DNA of 64,000 nt from Phalacrocorax aristotelis. Lineage: Eukaryota > Chordata > Aves > Suliformes > Phalacrocoracidae. Both the position numbers and the translations under genes were made by a program. The DNA lies in contig NC_134279.1 of the NCBI RefSeq assembly GCF_949628215.1, positions 51,014,266 to 51,078,265 on the forward strand, written 5' to 3'. The notes under the pieces are model-generated. The model was given only the letters and a program-made list of their open reading frames with translations, was not told where the DNA came from and ran no database searches. This document shows, one piece after another, positions 42,301 to 51,404 of the stretch (the stretch's first letter is position 1; every line of letters starts with the position of its first letter).

Positions 42301-45300
42301 TGCATCTCCTGGAATGGCATCCTCTTTGAACAAGCAGAGGAGTCTCCTCCCTAATGGAGTTTGCCTTACTTTTTGGAGTTAAAGTCTTGTTCTTCATTTC
42401 ACAGAGATGGAAATACATGATGTAATCCGCTTAAAAATGCACTGCTACAAACAAACTTGACCTTTTGAGTATTTTCACAAAGAGAATTTGACAGTACTGC
42501 TAAGGTACGAGGAAAAAAACCTCTGGGAACATCCAAAAGATGCAGCTTCCTTCTCTTGAGTGGGCCTTCAAGAAACGTGATAAAGTACATATTCTGTCTG
42601 TCTCTCCCTGCCCCCTTTAATTCCCAGATCACCTTTGAAGGAAGTGATTCTCAGAGGATGTTTCACCAAAATAGAGACCTGGAGTTCTCTACCTTTACAC
42701 GATGACAACAAGATTATAGAAAAGATCTCTTCTGGAGTACGAAGAGGCATCATTGGTATTTCCAAGACCACTTTTTTAAGCTTTACAAATGACACTAGAA
42801 CTTTGGAAGTAAGGAACTAGAACGCAAATATTAATTCCTCTGAGGAATTCTGAGACTGGCTTATGTTTTTTCTAAAATTGTTATATTTCTCTGAAAAAGC
42901 ATGATACACAGTTGCTCCGACAACATAAATACTTCACAAGCAGTACATCTGATCGGGGGTCGTCTTAGGTCAATTCTGTTCTCAGTTGTCATACAGAGAA
43001 TCTGTATCAAAATAACAGTTCTTTCAAAGAGTTTCCTGCTCTGCATAAGGATCTCGTAGACTTTAAAGGAGCTGTCTGTTAGTAGAGCTCTCCCAGTCTT
43101 CACCAAAACCGTCAGACACAAAACCAGCAGCTCTGAGTGCAGAACTTTGGTTCTGAAATGTTACATGGCAGCAACCCTAGAATTAAAACTGTTGCTTTGT
43201 TATAGCGACCAAGATTTTCCTCCAGGTAGTTACATATAAACCCCTCATCCTCAGGAGTGGAATTTTTCTCAGAAAGCATTTGGGAAAAGGGAATCCTATA
43301 GGGAGCTTAACTTCATGCTGCTTCTGTAACAAATCTTACTCTCCACTGGAACACCTCCAATGACATGCTTGGTCAAGCAAGAATTTTTTTGTACTGACCA
43401 CATGAGATTTGTCTGTTCAAGAGGTTTGCCACACCGCTGACCCCATGTTGGCAGCACATAACCTTACTTGACCTCTAGCAAACAGCATCTTATTCACCTG
43501 CACATAAATTCACAAATGCGTTGCTCATCAGGTTTCATACTGCAAGAGTTTCGTAGAACAGGGATAAAATTCTGCAGACCATTCTGACACTCTGTTTCTC
43601 TAGGAGACTCAACATAGGGTGTTAGGGTGGTTTTTTTTTCAGTTACTCTCAAATGACACACCTCGTTTCTGAACTGGCCAAGAATGGGAAAGTGTCCCAT
43701 CAACACCTGTGTAACCATCAGCGTTAGTCGTGGAATTTAAAAGTCCTTTTTAAATTTATTCATTCCATAAATACTAAAGCATCAATAAATACTACATGAC
43801 AGCAGCAGGACAAAGTAACTAACTGTCAAGGTATGTAGGATAACCTTATATTCTTAAATATTTCACCACTACTGCCAAGCATTATTCGGGCTTGGCAATA
43901 GAATCTGAAGAAAAGTAACCTGCAGGGATACTAACTGGGCACAGCACAATTCTCGAGATACTTTCATAGGCCATATTAACATTATCTGGAACCAGGTGAC
44001 CTGTGGAAGAAAGTTGCTCTTCAAAAGTCAAGATATAAACTAGGTTAACACCCACCTTTTTAGTATCTAGGAGTATCAGGAGCTGCTGGAGCTGCCTAGA
44101 TGAAACAAGGTGGCCATTCCACTTATTACACTTTTACAAAAATTCACCTCAAGAAATAAGAAAGATGTGTGGGAATTCATGACTAGATGTGTACTGGTTT
44201 TGGCTGGGATAGTTAACTTTCTTCATAGTAGTTTGTATGGGGCTAGATTTTGGATTTGTGCTGAAAACAGCACTGATACAGAGATGTTTTTTGTTACTGC
44301 TGAGCAGTGCTTACACAGAGTCAGGGCCTTTTCCGCTCCTCACCCCACCCCACCCCACCAGCAAGTGGGCATGACGGTGCATGAGAAGTCGGGAGGGGAT
44401 ACGAAGCTGGGACAGCTGAACCCAACTGACCAAAGGGATATTCCATACCATATGACGTCATGCTCAGCATGTAAAGCTGGGGGAAGAAGAAGGAAGGGGA
44501 GGACATTCGGAGTGATGGCTTTTGTCTTCCCAAGTCACTGTTACACATGATGAAGCCCTGCTTTCCTGGAGATGGCTGAACACCTGCCTGCCCATGGGAA
44601 GTAGTGATTGAATTCCTTGTTTCGCTTTGCTTGCATGCGTGGTTGTGCTTTACCAATTGAACTCTCTGCCTCAACCCTTCCAATTTTCTCACTTTAACCC
44701 CTCTATTTCTCTCCCTCATCCCACCTGGGGAGGCAGCGAGCAAGCAGCAGCAGGTGGCTCTGTGGTGGCTGCCAGCCAGGGTTAAACCCCAACAATATGG
44801 ATGAGACAGCCATAGTCATCTTGAACACTCTTGCACCCTTTGAATATCTGAATACTTCACATCATGAGACTGTTTATAAATGAAAACTTACTAGGGGTTA
44901 ACCATTAAAAATGAAATTATCCGTCGTCAATGTTTCAGAATGGATTTTTTTTAATGGAACCAAAAACTATGGAAGGAGATATATTTTGTTTTGCCCACAT
45001 TAGAATATTTTTAAATTTTTTAAGAATCTCCAGCAATTTTGCACTTCAAAGGAAAGGACTTCCGGTTTTGCAAAAGGTGGTCACTTTAGTGTCAGGACTG
45101 GGTTTTTTTAGTGGTTGTTCTGTTAAAAATTTATAAGCCTGTGCAAACCATCACCCAAAAATACTAATTTTCTTAGCTAATTCCCCCAAAATTTCAACCT
45201 GCTATATGGCCATTCCAGGTCAGAGCCCCAGGGGTGAGGCAAGAAGCATTCAACATAACTGCTTCTACCAGCTGCTGTAGATCTCAATAGCAAGACACTG

Positions 45301-48286
45301 AGAACAGAGACACCACCTGCTTCTTGCTTCCTACGACCCAAGTAAAAAGCACCTGGCAAAAGCATCCAGCTGCAGGGAAGATCAGGAAGAATCATACAAA
45401 TGGCAATACTAGGATGAAGTAGAAAAGTTTGGGTTGGATGGAAGATTAAAAATAAAGAAACTATGTTAGATAATTTGCCTTGGTGGAATGAAAAGCTGAC
45501 TGAAACTGCAAATGAAATGGGGAGCTAGGGAAATAGGAAAGGGGTGAGGGGAGGACAAACCTAGAAAACCCAAGAAAATGCTGTCAGACTTTGTGCACCA
45601 GGAATAAAGGAGAAACATCTTTGACTCCTCCTTGACCTTCCAAAAGCATATGGAAAGGATCCCAAAACACTTGAGCCTCATCAGTCTTTGTTGGGCAGTA
45701 CATGTGATTGTAAAAACCTCCTAGCAAAACGTGCATCACTTTTCCATCAAACTCATCTATACAGAAACTGCAGGTTATCATTCTCCAGCCATTACTCCAA
45801 ACACACTCTGCCGTAGATCCAAGACCTCCAACCTCAATCCTAATAACACTGACACTAATATGGTTTTTCATGACAGAATTTTCTACTTCAAATGTTATTT
45901 TTTTTAAACTGTTAAACACTATGGAGGTTGTTAAGCTCAGCACTTAAAATTAGGAAGTAAAAGTTATTGTCACTCAGGCAACATGAATTCAGCCTTCTAA
46001 TGAAGGACATTACCATAGAGTACACTTGCACAATACCACGAGTACGTTCAATGCAATTTGAACAAGGTATTTGCACCCTTTTCTTCCCCTGGAAGAAACC
46101 TCTGGAGATGTTTTAGAAACCCGTAGTGAAAAAGTCTGTGCTTATCATGGGTCTAGAGGGCAATCATAAATGGAGTACAGATGGCAGATGGAGCTCGTGG
46201 TCAAACCACTCTTGGTAGTTCACCAGCTGGATCTGGTCTCAAACTGTGGTTTTTGCCAAAGACCACACAAGCCCTTCTGCAGCACGACAGTCAATAATGA
46301 AAAAAGCACAGCAACCCACTACATTGGACCAAAAATTTCACAGCTACTTAACCATTATTTTGGGGGGCTTGAATTAAAAAGATGCTTTTTCAGGAATGCT
46401 GAGCGCTCAGATCTGCAATATGAAATCAATGAGACCACTCATTCAAAAATAAAATATTGCAACACAAAGGTAAGCATTCCGAGATGTCTGTTCATACATT
46501 GCATCTGCCCACACAAACATATTTCGACTTAACCTTTCAAATTTTCTGCTATCCATACGGAAAACAGAATTAATTAGAGCCGCTTTCCGCATCAGGGCAT
46601 AAAACCAAGCATGTTAAAGTTTTTCTTTCCCTTTTTTCCCCCCTGGTGTTTGCCTTAAAAAAAAAAGTAGTCTATGTACGCACAGAAGATATATATTTTT
46701 TTTTAATTTTACATTGATTCAAATATAACCTTAAGTTTGACTTTGCAACCTCCATGCTTTTATTGTGATGTGTGTGAAAACTCCAAATTACACATCACGC
46801 TAAATTTGTTGACTTTTCAAGGGTGCAGCAGCCATACTTCCCTCGAAAGAAGACCAAAAATTTAAGACCAGAGAAGTAAACCAGTATAAAGTTCTGTCAA
46901 ATCAAATCAGTATGAAAGGTTGAAAGAGTTTGTCTTTGGTTGCCTGTGCCACAGTAACACCGTCAAGCCAACAAGTACATGAATAATCAAAAAAACCCTG
47001 GCTCAACTTCCCTTTATAAAGGATGCTGCCAAGATATCTGCCTTTTTGCTAACCAATTCAGGGTAAAAGGGCTAACAGCATTCATACTTGAGCCCAAGGC
47101 CTCCAACCCAAAAATGTAGATCCTCTTCCCAAACATATTACAAGATAAACTTGATCTACAGAAAGCAGGCTATTTGCACCACTGATTTCCAGTTCTAGCA
47201 GATAACCATACTGACAAACCACCTAATCATGGCTCTTGACATTTTTAGAAATACCTAATTTTTAAATGAAGAAACGCCTATTGTTACCATATGTTACATA
47301 CGGCACTGTGCAAGAGTTTCTCCCTATCACAGGAAGCTTCATTTTCCAGGTTCACATCAGCTGTTTTTTGTTACCCATGATCAGTGAATAAATGTTTCCC
47401 CTGAATTAGCCCAACTGAAGCATTACTGATTTGCACCAAGCGCTACACTATCACTTCTTAGGAAGCTCTGCATGAACCTTTCACTTCACAGAAAGTTTTA
47501 TGTTAAAAGCAGTAGCAGTTCTATTTGCAAAATAAAATCTTCTGGTAAAGAAAAAGAAAGATTTCGTTAGGGCAGCTCCAGGGATGAAAAGTGGGGGAAG
47601 ATGCACACGGTTTACATTTTGAGGGGCAGCGAAGGTACTGCCTACCAAGCCGCTTCAGTGACAGCTCTCCTCTCCGGACGGCAAGCAGGCGGGTGACCAG
47701 CTCCCGCCTCTGCCCGCGTCTCCCGTGGGACCTGCCCGCGCAGGCTGCCTCGCCTCCCAGCCCCGGGGCCGGATCCACGCAGGGTCACCTCTGCGCCACA
47801 GCCCGGGGAGCGCCGCCGCCTCGCCGAGACGCTTCCTCAGCGAAAGGGCGGGAAGCGACGTTCCTCCATCCCCACTGGCTCTGGCCGGTTCCCCGGGCAG
47901 CCGGCAGCGCCCGGCCGGCCGCCGAGCCGCCCCACTGAGCGCGGCGGGGAGCGAGGCCGCCGTGAGGAGAGGAGGCGGGAGGGGCGCGGCGCGCACACAC
48001 CTACCGTCTCCTTGGCAGCGGCCGCCACGGGGATGGGGAGCAGCGCTCGGGCCCCGCCCGGCTCGGCGGCTGCCGGCTCCCGGGGGGGCTCCCGCCGCCG
48101 CTCGGACAGCCGGTACCCCACGTACCCGGCGAGAGCTCCCCCCGCCGCCCAGCCCAGCTCCCGCCGCCACCGCCTCAGCCCCGCCGCCCCGGCCCCGTCG
48201 CCGGCCCACAGCCTCCGCGCCGGCTGCGCGCCGGGCGCGGGGCCCAAGCGGCGGCGCCACCGCAGCAGGCTGCGCAGGGCGGCCAT
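1..48286 (-). CDS. MICU3: MICU3 (EFHA2), mitochondrial calcium uptake protein 3; 11 coding exons, 3' end outside window
   Basis: MICU3 is an EF-hand protein of the mitochondrial intermembrane space. It partners MICU1 and tunes the calcium threshold of the MCU uniporter, mainly in nervous tissue. I placed eleven exons on the minus strand: 48286-48005, 35230-35077, 31128-31097, 30252-30174, 26183-26136, 24708-24626, 12607-12536, 11198-11160, 7466-7371, 2365-2265 and 502-331. All have GT donors and AG acceptors and join without a frame break into 386 codons. The protein has an Arg-rich N-terminus typical of mitochondrial import, a hydrophobic segment near residues 45-61, the MICU core, and a canonical EF-hand loop in exon 6 (DTDGNEMVDKKE). 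The order and residues match mammalian MICU3 as I know it, better than MICU1 or MICU2. Roughly the last fifth, including the second canonical EF-hand, lies beyond base 1. No stop or frameshift is seen, so the gene looks functional. Confidence 0.96.
331..502 (-). CDS. MICU3: MICU3 exon 11, last coding exon inside the window
   Basis: 172 bases encode 57 residues from FMDNLQTEVLEIEFLSYSNG to CRIPEEK. The acceptor is GTTTCAG and the donor is AAAG|GTAATA. EFLSYSNGMNTISEEDFAHI is a degenerate EF-hand-like helix-loop-helix shared by the family. The remaining exons, with the C-terminal EF-hand, should continue left of the window. Confidence 0.95.
503..2264 (-). other. MICU3: MICU3 intron 10
   Basis: A 1.76-kb AT-rich intron. 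It contains a perfect 10-bp inverted repeat at 1172-1199 with an 8-base loop. Nothing else is recognisable. Confidence 0.85.
1172..1199. repeat. Perfect inverted repeat (10-bp arms, 8-base loop)
   Basis: AACCTGTAAC and GTTACAGGTT flank the loop ACTTCCCT in MICU3 intron 10. A hairpin would form in either strand's transcript. No function is implied by the context. Confidence 0.9.
2265..2365 (-). CDS. MICU3: MICU3 exon 10
   Basis: 101 bases encode RADDISSSLSDTTLLVHFFG then KKGKAELNFEDFY plus two bases. The acceptor is ATTTAAG and the donor is TATAG|GTGAGT. The HFFGKKGKAELNFEDF block is the conserved start of the second half of MICU proteins. Confidence 0.95.
2366..7370 (-). other. MICU3: MICU3 intron 9
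   Basis: A 5.0-kb AT-rich intron. Short open frames occur on both strands, but none has family resemblance or splice support. I see no mobile element. Confidence 0.8.
7371..7466 (-). CDS. MICU3: MICU3 exon 9
   Basis: 96 bases encode VLKTEGEDLVPRSYWDTLRR followed by STSQALFSDLAE. The acceptor is TCTGCAG and the donor is GAG|GTATAA. The block RSYWDTLRR-TSQALFSDLAE is near identical to mammalian MICU3. Confidence 0.95.
7467..11159 (-). other. MICU3: MICU3 intron 8
   Basis: A 3.7-kb AT-rich intron with a T14 run at 8412-8425. No exon, RNA gene or mobile element is recognisable. Confidence 0.8.
11160..11198 (-). CDS. MICU3: MICU3 exon 8 (39 nt)
   Basis: A 39-base, phase-0 exon reading RLQLYGYHTSTNS, matching the RLQLYGYHSPTNS block of mammalian MICU3. 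The acceptor is ATGTCAG and the donor is AGT|GTATGT. Being a multiple of three, it could be skipped without a frameshift. Confidence 0.93.
11199..12535 (-). other. MICU3: MICU3 intron 7
   Basis: A 1.3-kb AT-rich intron. I see nothing in it beyond splice signals. Confidence 0.8.
12536..12607 (-). CDS. MICU3: MICU3 exon 7
   Basis: 72 bases, phase 0 on both sides, encode LQEIFRKKNEKRERKGDEEK then RAML. This is a highly charged linker after EF-hand 1. The acceptor is TTTTTAG and the donor is CTG|GTAAGT. One position differs from mammals as I recall them (Ile to Arg after KRE), consistent with a normal ortholog. Confidence 0.94.
16631..17161 (+). repeat. 5' LTR of the provirus
   Basis: 531 bp aligned with the 3' LTR from TATCCTGA (the expected TG start mutated to TA) to GACA. 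It contains an (ATT)n stretch near 17010-17030 followed by an ATTAAA polyadenylation-type signal, and ends with the shared block GTTGCCAGCTGGGGTTAA. The CRE-like core seen in a related solo LTR is lost here. Confidence 0.9.
17170..17187 (+). other. Primer binding site, tRNA-Lys(CUU)-like
   Basis: Eight bases after the LTR the sequence reads TGGTGCCCAACATGGGTC. It matches the complement of the vertebrate tRNA-Lys(CUU) 3' end at 15 of 18 positions, two of the differences being CpG-decay type. Lysine primers are usual in ERVK/betaretrovirus-like elements. Confidence 0.75.
18021..18150 (+). repeat. 30-bp tandem repeat, four copies plus a partial, in the gag region
   Basis: Units start at 18021, 18051, 18081 and 18111, with a 10-base partial unit at 18141. 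Each begins with a variant of ACAGGCACTGCAG. In the open frame each unit encodes ten residues of the type TGTA-x-TPTLA. The regular 30-bp spacing is exact. Confidence 0.9.
18151..18214 (+). repeat. Misplaced 64-bp copy of integrase sequence in the gag region
   Basis: These 64 bases match 22134-22197 at 62 positions; both differences are C/T. They interrupt the gag-like sequence directly after the 30-bp repeats. The source position lies in the integrase catalytic-core region, so this copy is out of place. Confidence 0.92.
19530..19740 (+). pseudogene. Retroviral aspartic protease remnant
   Basis: The retropepsin active-site motif is readable as LVDTSA (Asp codon at 19551), with Ser in place of the usual Gly. 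The frame is broken by a stop at about 19682. It lies between the gag-like part and reverse transcriptase, as expected. Confidence 0.75.
20030..20480 (+). pseudogene. Reverse transcriptase remnant
   Basis: Palm-domain sequence is readable in pieces. The catalytic motif appears as IDD (Asp codons at 20384-20389), preceded by a stop at 20286-20288 and at least one frameshift. The finger and palm blocks are in the order expected for retroviral RT. It cannot encode an active enzyme. Confidence 0.8.
21440..21660 (+). pseudogene. RNase H remnant
   Basis: A YTDSW motif near 21463 and a following Trp-rich helix fit the RNase H domain that follows RT in pol. Stops separate it from RT and integrase. 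Confidence 0.65.
21780..22530 (+). pseudogene. Integrase remnant
   Basis: The zinc-binding region (His and two Cys residues, about 21830-21870) is followed by a frameshift. The catalytic core then continues with the first catalytic Asp in the motif WQIDY near 21945. The second core half is shifted and interrupted around 22098-22200. Reading pieces continue to about 22500. No env frame follows. Confidence 0.8.
22978..22992 (+). other. Polypurine tract of the provirus
   Basis: A purine-rich string (AGAATAAGGGGTGGA) directly before the 3' LTR, in the position of the plus-strand primer. Confidence 0.7.
22996..23586 (+). repeat. 3' LTR of the provirus
   Basis: 591 bp starting TGTCCTGG and ending AAAACA. 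It has a TATA-like element (TATATAA at 23274-23280), an ATTAAA signal near 23453, and a private AT-rich insertion with repeated TAACAGCTATA strings at about 23035-23080 that the 5' LTR lacks. Its end is about 1 kb from MICU3 exon 6. Confidence 0.92.
24626..24708 (-). CDS. MICU3: MICU3 exon 6: first canonical EF-hand
   Basis: 83 bases encode PHAGFRIAFNMFDTDGNEMV followed by DKKEFLV. The EF-hand loop has Asp at positions 1, 3 and 9, Asn at 5 and Glu at 12, so all usual calcium ligands are present. The acceptor is TTGGCAG and the donor is GTG|GTATGT. The 3' LTR of the intronic provirus ends only about 1 kb downstream in the direction of transcription. Confidence 0.96.
24709..26135 (-). other. 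MICU3: MICU3 intron 5
   Basis: A 1.4-kb intron with A-rich runs near 26030-26050 and no recognisable element. Confidence 0.8.
26136..26183 (-). CDS. MICU3: MICU3 exon 5 (48 nt)
   Basis: A 48-base exon reading VISYTEYLFLLCILT, with split codons for Gly at its start and Lys at its end. The acceptor is TCTTCAG and the donor is ACAA|GTAAGT. This is the conserved helix just before EF-hand 1 in MICU proteins. Confidence 0.94.
26184..30173 (-). other. MICU3: MICU3 intron 4
   Basis: A 4.0-kb AT-rich intron. A TATAAAAGG string lies at about 28413, but no transcript is implied by anything else visible. Open frames at 27245-27448 and 27635-27993 resemble no family I know. Confidence 0.8.
30174..30252 (-). 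CDS. MICU3: MICU3 exon 4
   Basis: 79 bases encode ELNQILMETPPVWKGSSKLF followed by RNLNEK plus one base. The acceptor is TTTTAG and the donor is AAAG|GTGGGG. The TPPVWKGSSKLFRNL block is characteristic of MICU3. Confidence 0.94.
30253..31096 (-). other. MICU3: MICU3 intron 3
   Basis: A short intron (844 bp) between the 32-nt microexon and exon 4. Nothing further is visible. Confidence 0.8.
31097..31128 (-). CDS. MICU3: MICU3 exon 3 (32-nt microexon)
   Basis: A 32-base exon whose acceptor is TTGCAG and donor is CAG|GTGGGC. With the last base of exon 2 it reads CAKKWRSLSKQ, matching the AKTWKSLSKQ block of mammalian MICU3. It was found by filling the phase gap between exons 2 and 4. The exact phase fit (1+2 bases in, phase 0 out) is strong support. 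Confidence 0.92.
31129..35076 (-). other. MICU3: MICU3 intron 2
   Basis: A 3.9-kb AT-rich intron with short open frames only. No mobile element is recognisable. Confidence 0.8.
35077..35230 (-). CDS. MICU3: MICU3 exon 2
   Basis: 154 bases encode 51 residues plus one base, from VTESRSDLEDLHLYAT to TNDEPK. The acceptor is TTTGAAG and the donor is T|GTAAGC. The block FASLEFEGQLYMTPYDF is the start of the conserved MICU core, corresponding to the MICU1 region just upstream of EF-hand 1. Confidence 0.95.
39269..39288. repeat. Poly-T tract (20 T)
   Basis: An uninterrupted run of 20 T followed by a G-rich stretch. It is in MICU3 intron 1 and probably a simple homopolymer microsatellite. No LINE or SINE body is recognisable beside it. 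Confidence 0.85.
44190..44794 (+). repeat. Solo LTR, related family, in MICU3 intron 1
   Basis: 605 bp from TGTACTGGTTTTGGCTGGGA to CCCAACA, sharing its first part, the CCAAAGGGATATTCCATACC block and the 3' end with the proviral LTRs. It differs from them in the middle, where it matches the copy at 62278-62874 (block from about 44506 to 44630). The flanks AGATG and ATATG are an imperfect 5-bp target duplication. It is antisense to MICU3. It keeps an intact CRE (TGACGTCA at about 44453-44460). Confidence 0.92.
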
Positions 48287-48620
48287 GGCCCCCGCTCCGC
48301 CCCGGCGACAGGCGGACAGAGCCCCCGGGGGCGCCGGCAGAAGCCTCGCGAGAAGCGGGGAAGGGGTGGGGAAGCGAGAGGCCCCCTCCAGTCCCCGCCC
48401 CGCCGCCGCCGGCCTGCCCCCGGCCGGGCCCCCCCCACCGCCGCCTCCCCTCGCCGCCCACCGGCGGGGCGGCACGCACCGGAGCTCGGCGTGGTCGCGC
48501 GAGGCGGCGCCCCCGCGGGGGTGCCCGTGGGGCGGCGCGCCCGGCCCTCGGCGCCCGCAGCAGCAGCGGGACGTTTCCTGCCTGCGGCGGGCTGGAGCTG
48601 CAGCCAAGTTGGCGGAGACA
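47640..48620 (-). promoter_or_regulatory. MICU3: MICU3 CpG-island promoter region
   Basis: GC content rises sharply and CpG is frequent across exon 1 and its upstream side, with several Sp1-like CCCCGCCC strings (for example near 48048). No TATA box stands out. The transcription start is probably within a few hundred bases to the right of 48286, but the sequence does not fix it. Exact edges are approximate. Confidence 0.75.
48005..48286 (-). CDS. MICU3: MICU3 exon 1 (coding part): targeting sequence and membrane segment
   Basis: This exon encodes 94 residues beginning MAALRSLLRWRRR, which is rich in Arg and Ala and lacks acidic residues at the start, as expected for a mitochondrial presequence. 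A small-residue hydrophobic stretch (LGWAAGGALAGYVGY) at about residues 44-58 could span the inner membrane. The exon ends with LPIPVAAAAKET, the conserved MICU3 lead into exon 2. The ATG was chosen because its context (GGCCATGG) is strong and the first residues match the mammalian start. The donor is ACG|GTAGGT at 48004. The exon is very GC-rich because it sits in the CpG island. Confidence 0.93.
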
Positions 48621-49532
48621 CGGGGTGGCATGGGCCTGGATGCGGGCAGGTCAAGCTGAAGTGCCTGGTGCTGCATGGGAGCTGCCGTGACTGGGGACCG
48701 AGCTCCTGCGTGGGCTGCGCTCCCGTTTGGCACACGGAGCAGGTGCCGTTTGTGCTCCGTAACCTTGCCCAGAGCCAAACCCTGGGTTTTCATAGCCTTG
48801 CTCCCAGGGGAGCACGTCCGCACAACCCAGCAACGTGTCCTTGCAGAAACCTGGAAGCCCTGCCTTTGGCGAAGGAAGAGCTTCCAACCAGACCTCGTTG
48901 GCCTTGTAACCCTGAAGGCTGGAGGTGGCTGCGGCATCAAGATTGTTCTCTGTTTTACTGCCAAGGCTTTCTTAAAAGCATCCAGTGACCCTAATTATCC
49001 TACCCTTTTATACTTGGGTTATAAGTCCTTCTCATCAGGAAACCACAGACACTTGCCATGTCAGCAGCCTCTCCTCTGATAAATACTCTTGGCTGCAGGC
49101 AGCCTCCTTAGCCTAACCATTTGTTCAAGATGAGCAAGTTCTTTTGTCCCTACCTGGTGCTGACGGGCAATAAGCCTTGCCAGGCATTTCATGTTACAGT
49201 GTCCTCCATGGTATGACCTGTGTTGCGGCCTATGTTATCTTGAAACTTCATGAGCTGCACACAAACCTTTCGAGTCACAGCACACCTTATGGCATTTTTT
49301 ACAATGGTCAGGTGCAGCCTCAGCCTTTTTCTTCTTTATGTAAATATGTTCTTCCCAAGTTTCAGCCAGTTTTACTTTCTTTTTTTTTCCTAAATCTTTG
49401 ATGGCCTTGTATATTATGAACAAGATTTCACAAAATGCACAAACTGAAACTCATTTTAGTAGGTTAAGACACTCTCATGCATTTTCAATATCTAATAAAC
49501 ATTTCCATGGTTATGATATTGTGCCAAGGGAG

Positions 49533-49597
49533 AACTGTGGCCATGTTTGTCAACCGAAAGTCTGACAGATCATACAATTGTAAGCATGGCCACGGTT
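49533..49597. repeat. Inverted repeat with 13-bp arms (one mismatch)
   Basis: Arms AACTGTGGCCATG (49533-49545) and CATGGCCACGGTT (49585-49597) are separated by 39 bases. The mismatch would be a G-U pair in RNA. It could be a remnant of a small DNA transposon end pair or a chance hairpin. Confidence 0.75.
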
Positions 49598-51390
49598 GAA
49601 TTACCTCAGAGCTGTGTCTGGAAAGGCAGGTACCTGGGGTGAATGATAGAGTTACTGTATTTCTTTCAATATTTTAGAATACCATAAGCCTATTCATCCC
49701 TCACGTGATTCCCTTGACTCCATTATTCCCATCTGTTAAAAACTAACAACTACTTTTGTTAATTTTTTAATGACTATGGCTTTATTTATATGAATGTTTC
49801 CGAAGCTAAAGGCTTGTCTCCAGGTCTGAGTTACACCTCTGTACTAAATGATAAAGGGCCAATATAAAGGCCAATATTTAGGTGTCAAGACCATAATAGT
49901 TTCAGATCCTTGGCGTGACTGAAACTCAGGTATTTCTCCTGCAGTTACATGACTACGCATCTAGTCTAGAAAATTTTGTAGACCGTCGCTATTTGATCTT
50001 TTCAGTTCTAGCTGCCTCATTAGGAGACATCATTCACCAATAGAATTACCTTTTCAAAATAGACTAGTTTTTCCATTTGATTGGAAAAGAAACCACTTTT
50101 GGTCAATGTAGTGTCCCAAAGTAAACCTGTTTGGTGCATAAGTCATCAGTCACCTAAACTGTAGACATGAACCATGAGCTATCTCCCCGTTCACATTGTT
50201 TCCCTGAAATTGCTTAGCCCCTTTCTAATGCTTCTTCATAGAACACTTTTAGGTTAATCTTTTTTTCACTTCAAAAAATCCAGTACAAATCTGTAACTAC
50301 TTACACCTGGGTATGTCAGTCAGAACTTCCCTGGTGAGGTGCTTGCTTAGGAACAAGAGCACGATTTATTTGTGCAGCAAGTCAAAAACCGTACACTGTC
50401 TGCACATCTTATGTAATTTAAATAAATCAAGGTGGTTTTTAACCAATGATCCACGTACAGAACTAGTACAAAAGCTGCCAAATGAGGCATTTGGATGTTG
50501 ATATATGTGGAAAAGGTCCATTCTCCCTGGATGTAAACATGTGCTCACTACCTAGCTTCTCTGTCCCGTTCGCTTATACAGGAGTTATTCCTGTATAATC
50601 CCCCAAACATTCCTGTATATCCACAAAAACATGGACAATAAAATCATTCATCTTAAAAAGCCCTATGAACGTCTGTCTTCATTTAAAGAGATAAAAGAAA
50701 ATTGAAGGTGCAAGAAATGTAGAACTTCCTTTCCATAGGAAGATAAATTTTTTCAGCATTACTTTTCCCTCGTCTGAGTTTTTGTAAATAGGTAGATATA
50801 TATACATGTAAGTATAGATGCATACATACCTGTTACTGTATTGGTTCAGGAGAAAAGGTTCTGAATGCTTTTAAAGTCTGTATGTATTTCACTTAAAAGG
50901 CTTTAGATATCAGATTATGACCTGATTTGTACGTGGAGCCTTGAAAATGATTCTGTTCTTTTCTTCCTAGTAAATCCTGCACAAGAATACACCTTATTTT
51001 ACTCTGACTTGCTGTGCTCCGAAAGGCTCTCACCGCAACTTCTGCATGTTCCACTCGTCTTGTTGAAAGCAGCCAACCATGTTTTCTTGTCCAGATCTGG
51101 GAAGAATCTGGAAAAGACCATGATACACAGGTATCTCCAGCTGGACATATTTCTTTATGTTCTACTGGGCGGTTTTTGTTCCGCCCTGTGTTTGCTTTCT
51201 CATGTATTCATGACACACATCCCCCTTCATTCTCCTAGACAATATTTTTTATTATATCATTAAACTTGTATGGCTGGCACAGCACTGTTGTAAGGGAGTC
51301 TTAAAATTAATAAAGGCATGATAATTTGCAGGATATAGTTTTACAGCCTAGAACTGTTTTTTTTAACCAACCTGATGCATCTATAGATAT

Positions 51391-51404
51391 CTCTCTCTCT
51401 CTCT
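51391..51404. repeat. (CT)7 microsatellite
   Basis: Seven CT units, followed by a short CACACA string. It lies in the intergenic region. Confidence 0.85.

Larger units (their letters stand above)
35231..48004 (-). other. MICU3: MICU3 intron 1
   Basis: A 12.8-kb first intron. It holds a T20 run at 39269-39288, a solo LTR at 44190-44794 and, at its start, the inner part of the CpG island. The rest is AT-rich with no supported gene. Confidence 0.82.

Noticed and set aside
43850..44110. Possible additional repeat just left of the 44-kb solo LTR
   Set aside because: No boundary, target duplication or second copy inside the window supports it.
47655..48964. Long overlapping open frames on both strands around 47.6-49.0 kb (up to 375 codons)
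   Set aside because: They are by-products of high GC in the MICU3 CpG island. Only the 94 codons from 48286 to 48005 on the minus strand match a known protein and end in a splice donor.
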